A program made the position numbers and the translations under genes. Positions 17,080 to 17,329 of a stretch of DNA of 17,329 bases are shown here, one piece after another. Origin of the DNA: RPQK01 sp041946865 (GTDB lineage Bacteria; Acidobacteriota; UBA6911; RPQK01). The notes below the pieces were generated by a model. That model saw only the letters and a list, made by a program, of their open reading frames with translations. It did no database searches and was not told the DNA's origin. Each line of letters begins with the position of its first letter. Within the stretch, counting starts at the first letter, position 1. The DNA is taken from NCBI GenBank assembly GCA_041946865.1, contig JBHGBF010000102.1:1-17329 (forward strand), in the 5' to 3' direction.

Positions 17080-17141
17080 CCACGCTGTTTGCCGGCATAC
17101 CCTGGTTCTTTCCGTGTAGGGGAAAAGCAAAGGCGGCCTGA
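16733..17141. other. Gene-poor tail between lipM and the transposase remnant
   Basis: About 400 bases in which I see no convincing gene on either strand. It begins with a perfect 12-bp palindrome, CGCCAATTGGCG (16746-16757), which may form a small terminator-like hairpin just after lipM. It contains one copy of the REP-like direct repeat (17043-17067). The stretch reads as decayed or mobile-element-associated DNA. Confidence 0.6.
17043..17067. repeat. REP-like direct repeat, inner copy
   Basis: This 25-mer matches 17305-17329 in the same orientation with two differences, at a 262-bp period. The shared part ends in AAGGCAAGACAG or TAGGCAAGACAG. The palindromic core is imperfect here (ACGCCGAAGTCGT) and perfect in the outer copy. 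ACTTCG just upstream (17034-17039) can pair with CGAAGT, so this copy can still form a hairpin. The two copies bracket the transposase remnant. Confidence 0.75.
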
Positions 17142-17324
17142 CTAGTCCCGCACGTACCGTTCGTCGAAATCGACCTGGTATCGGCGAAGAAACTCCCGGA
17201 ACTCGTCTACATTTACCGTGCGGGCCGGCGGGCGGGGGTGTGATTCAACCCCATTGGAGGCGGTCTCAACGCCTGAAAAATAAACAGATGTGTGAACGTT
17301 TTTTACGCCGAAGGCGTTAGGCAA
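17142..17324 (-). pseudogene. C-terminal remnant of an IS200-like (REP-associated type) transposase
   Basis: The last 25 or so codons on the minus strand read VNVDEFREFLRRYQVDFDERYVRD. This strongly resembles the C-terminal tail (FxxEFxxFLKKHGIEYDERYVW-like) of IS200/IS605-type Y1 transposases known from memory. The HUH and catalytic Tyr motifs are missing. Upstream of the tail the frame runs through a Pro/Arg-rich linker (GVESHPRPPARTV) and then into the 45-bp REP-like repeat, which suggests the gene was cut by, or recombined at, the repeat. It may be a decayed copy, or the end of a gene broken off by the window edge. The apparent start codon inside the repeat is not believable. Confidence 0.6.
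17277..17321. repeat. REP-like dispersed repeat, right-end inverted copy
   Basis: Reverse complement of 1-45 with one mismatch at 17318. It holds the perfect palindrome ACGCC-GAA-GGCGT (17305-17317). To its left it joins directly onto the Pro/Arg-rich linker of the transposase remnant. Confidence 0.85.
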
Positions 17325-17329
17325 GACAG
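17305..17329. repeat. REP-like direct repeat, outer copy
   Basis: Second copy of the 25-mer at 17043-17067, ending exactly at the window edge and overlapping the inverted terminal repeat. Together the copies show that the palindrome plus a GGCAAGACAG flank is a recurring unit. Confidence 0.75.

Overview
This 17.3 kb window is ordinary bacterial chromosome for most of its length. It has GC-rich protein-coding sequence, short spacers, GTG and TTG starts, and no rRNA or tRNA. The gene content and the unusual spacers (short degenerate tandem phrases such as TGAACC, TGGACGAAG and AATTCGTGG) suggest a soil or sediment Acidobacteriota-like genome, probably a metagenomic contig. That placement is inference; no marker gene proves it.

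Left part (1-5.2 kb). A membrane-bound RsbU-type PP2C phosphatase (minus) is divergent from an alkaline-phosphatase-superfamily metalloenzyme (plus). The two share a 36-bp gap with a palindromic ATTATAAT box. A minus-strand pair follows: a ParB-like CTP-binding-type protein and, 24 bp downstream, a spore-photoproduct-lyase-family radical SAM protein. The latter keeps the CxxxCxxC iron-sulfur motif but appears to have Thr where genuine SPL has its H-donor Cys. This pair is the least explained functional module here.

Middle and right part (5.4-16.7 kb), all plus strand. In order: an exported TPR protein, a PcrA/UvrD helicase, a CAT-type amino-acid permease, an EamA/DMT transporter, a Do/HtrA periplasmic protease, an aldehyde dehydrogenase, alanine dehydrogenase and a LipM-type octanoyltransferase. 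The last two overlap by 4 bp (GTGA) and are probably co-translated. The permease, aldehyde dehydrogenase and alanine dehydrogenase fit a peptide and amino-acid-using heterotroph. LipM would supply the lipoyl groups needed by the 2-oxoacid dehydrogenases that consume the pyruvate made by alanine dehydrogenase.

Right end (16.7-17.3 kb). This part is gene-poor and repeat-rich. It carries the C-terminal remnant of an IS200-like (Y1, REP-associated type) transposase and a 25-bp direct repeat with a 262-bp period. It also carries a 45-bp sequence that recurs in inverted orientation at the extreme left end with one mismatch. The shared unit contains a 13-bp palindrome (ACGCC-TTC-GGCGT), so both window edges sit in a dispersed REP-like repeat, which probably explains where the assembly stopped.

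The most interesting observations are the ParB plus Cys-less SPL pair, the palindromic or leaderless-type promoters, the REP-like ends with a transposase remnant, and a different short tandem phrase in each of several intergenic spacers. No CRISPR array, prophage, complete insertion sequence or recognisable defence island was seen.
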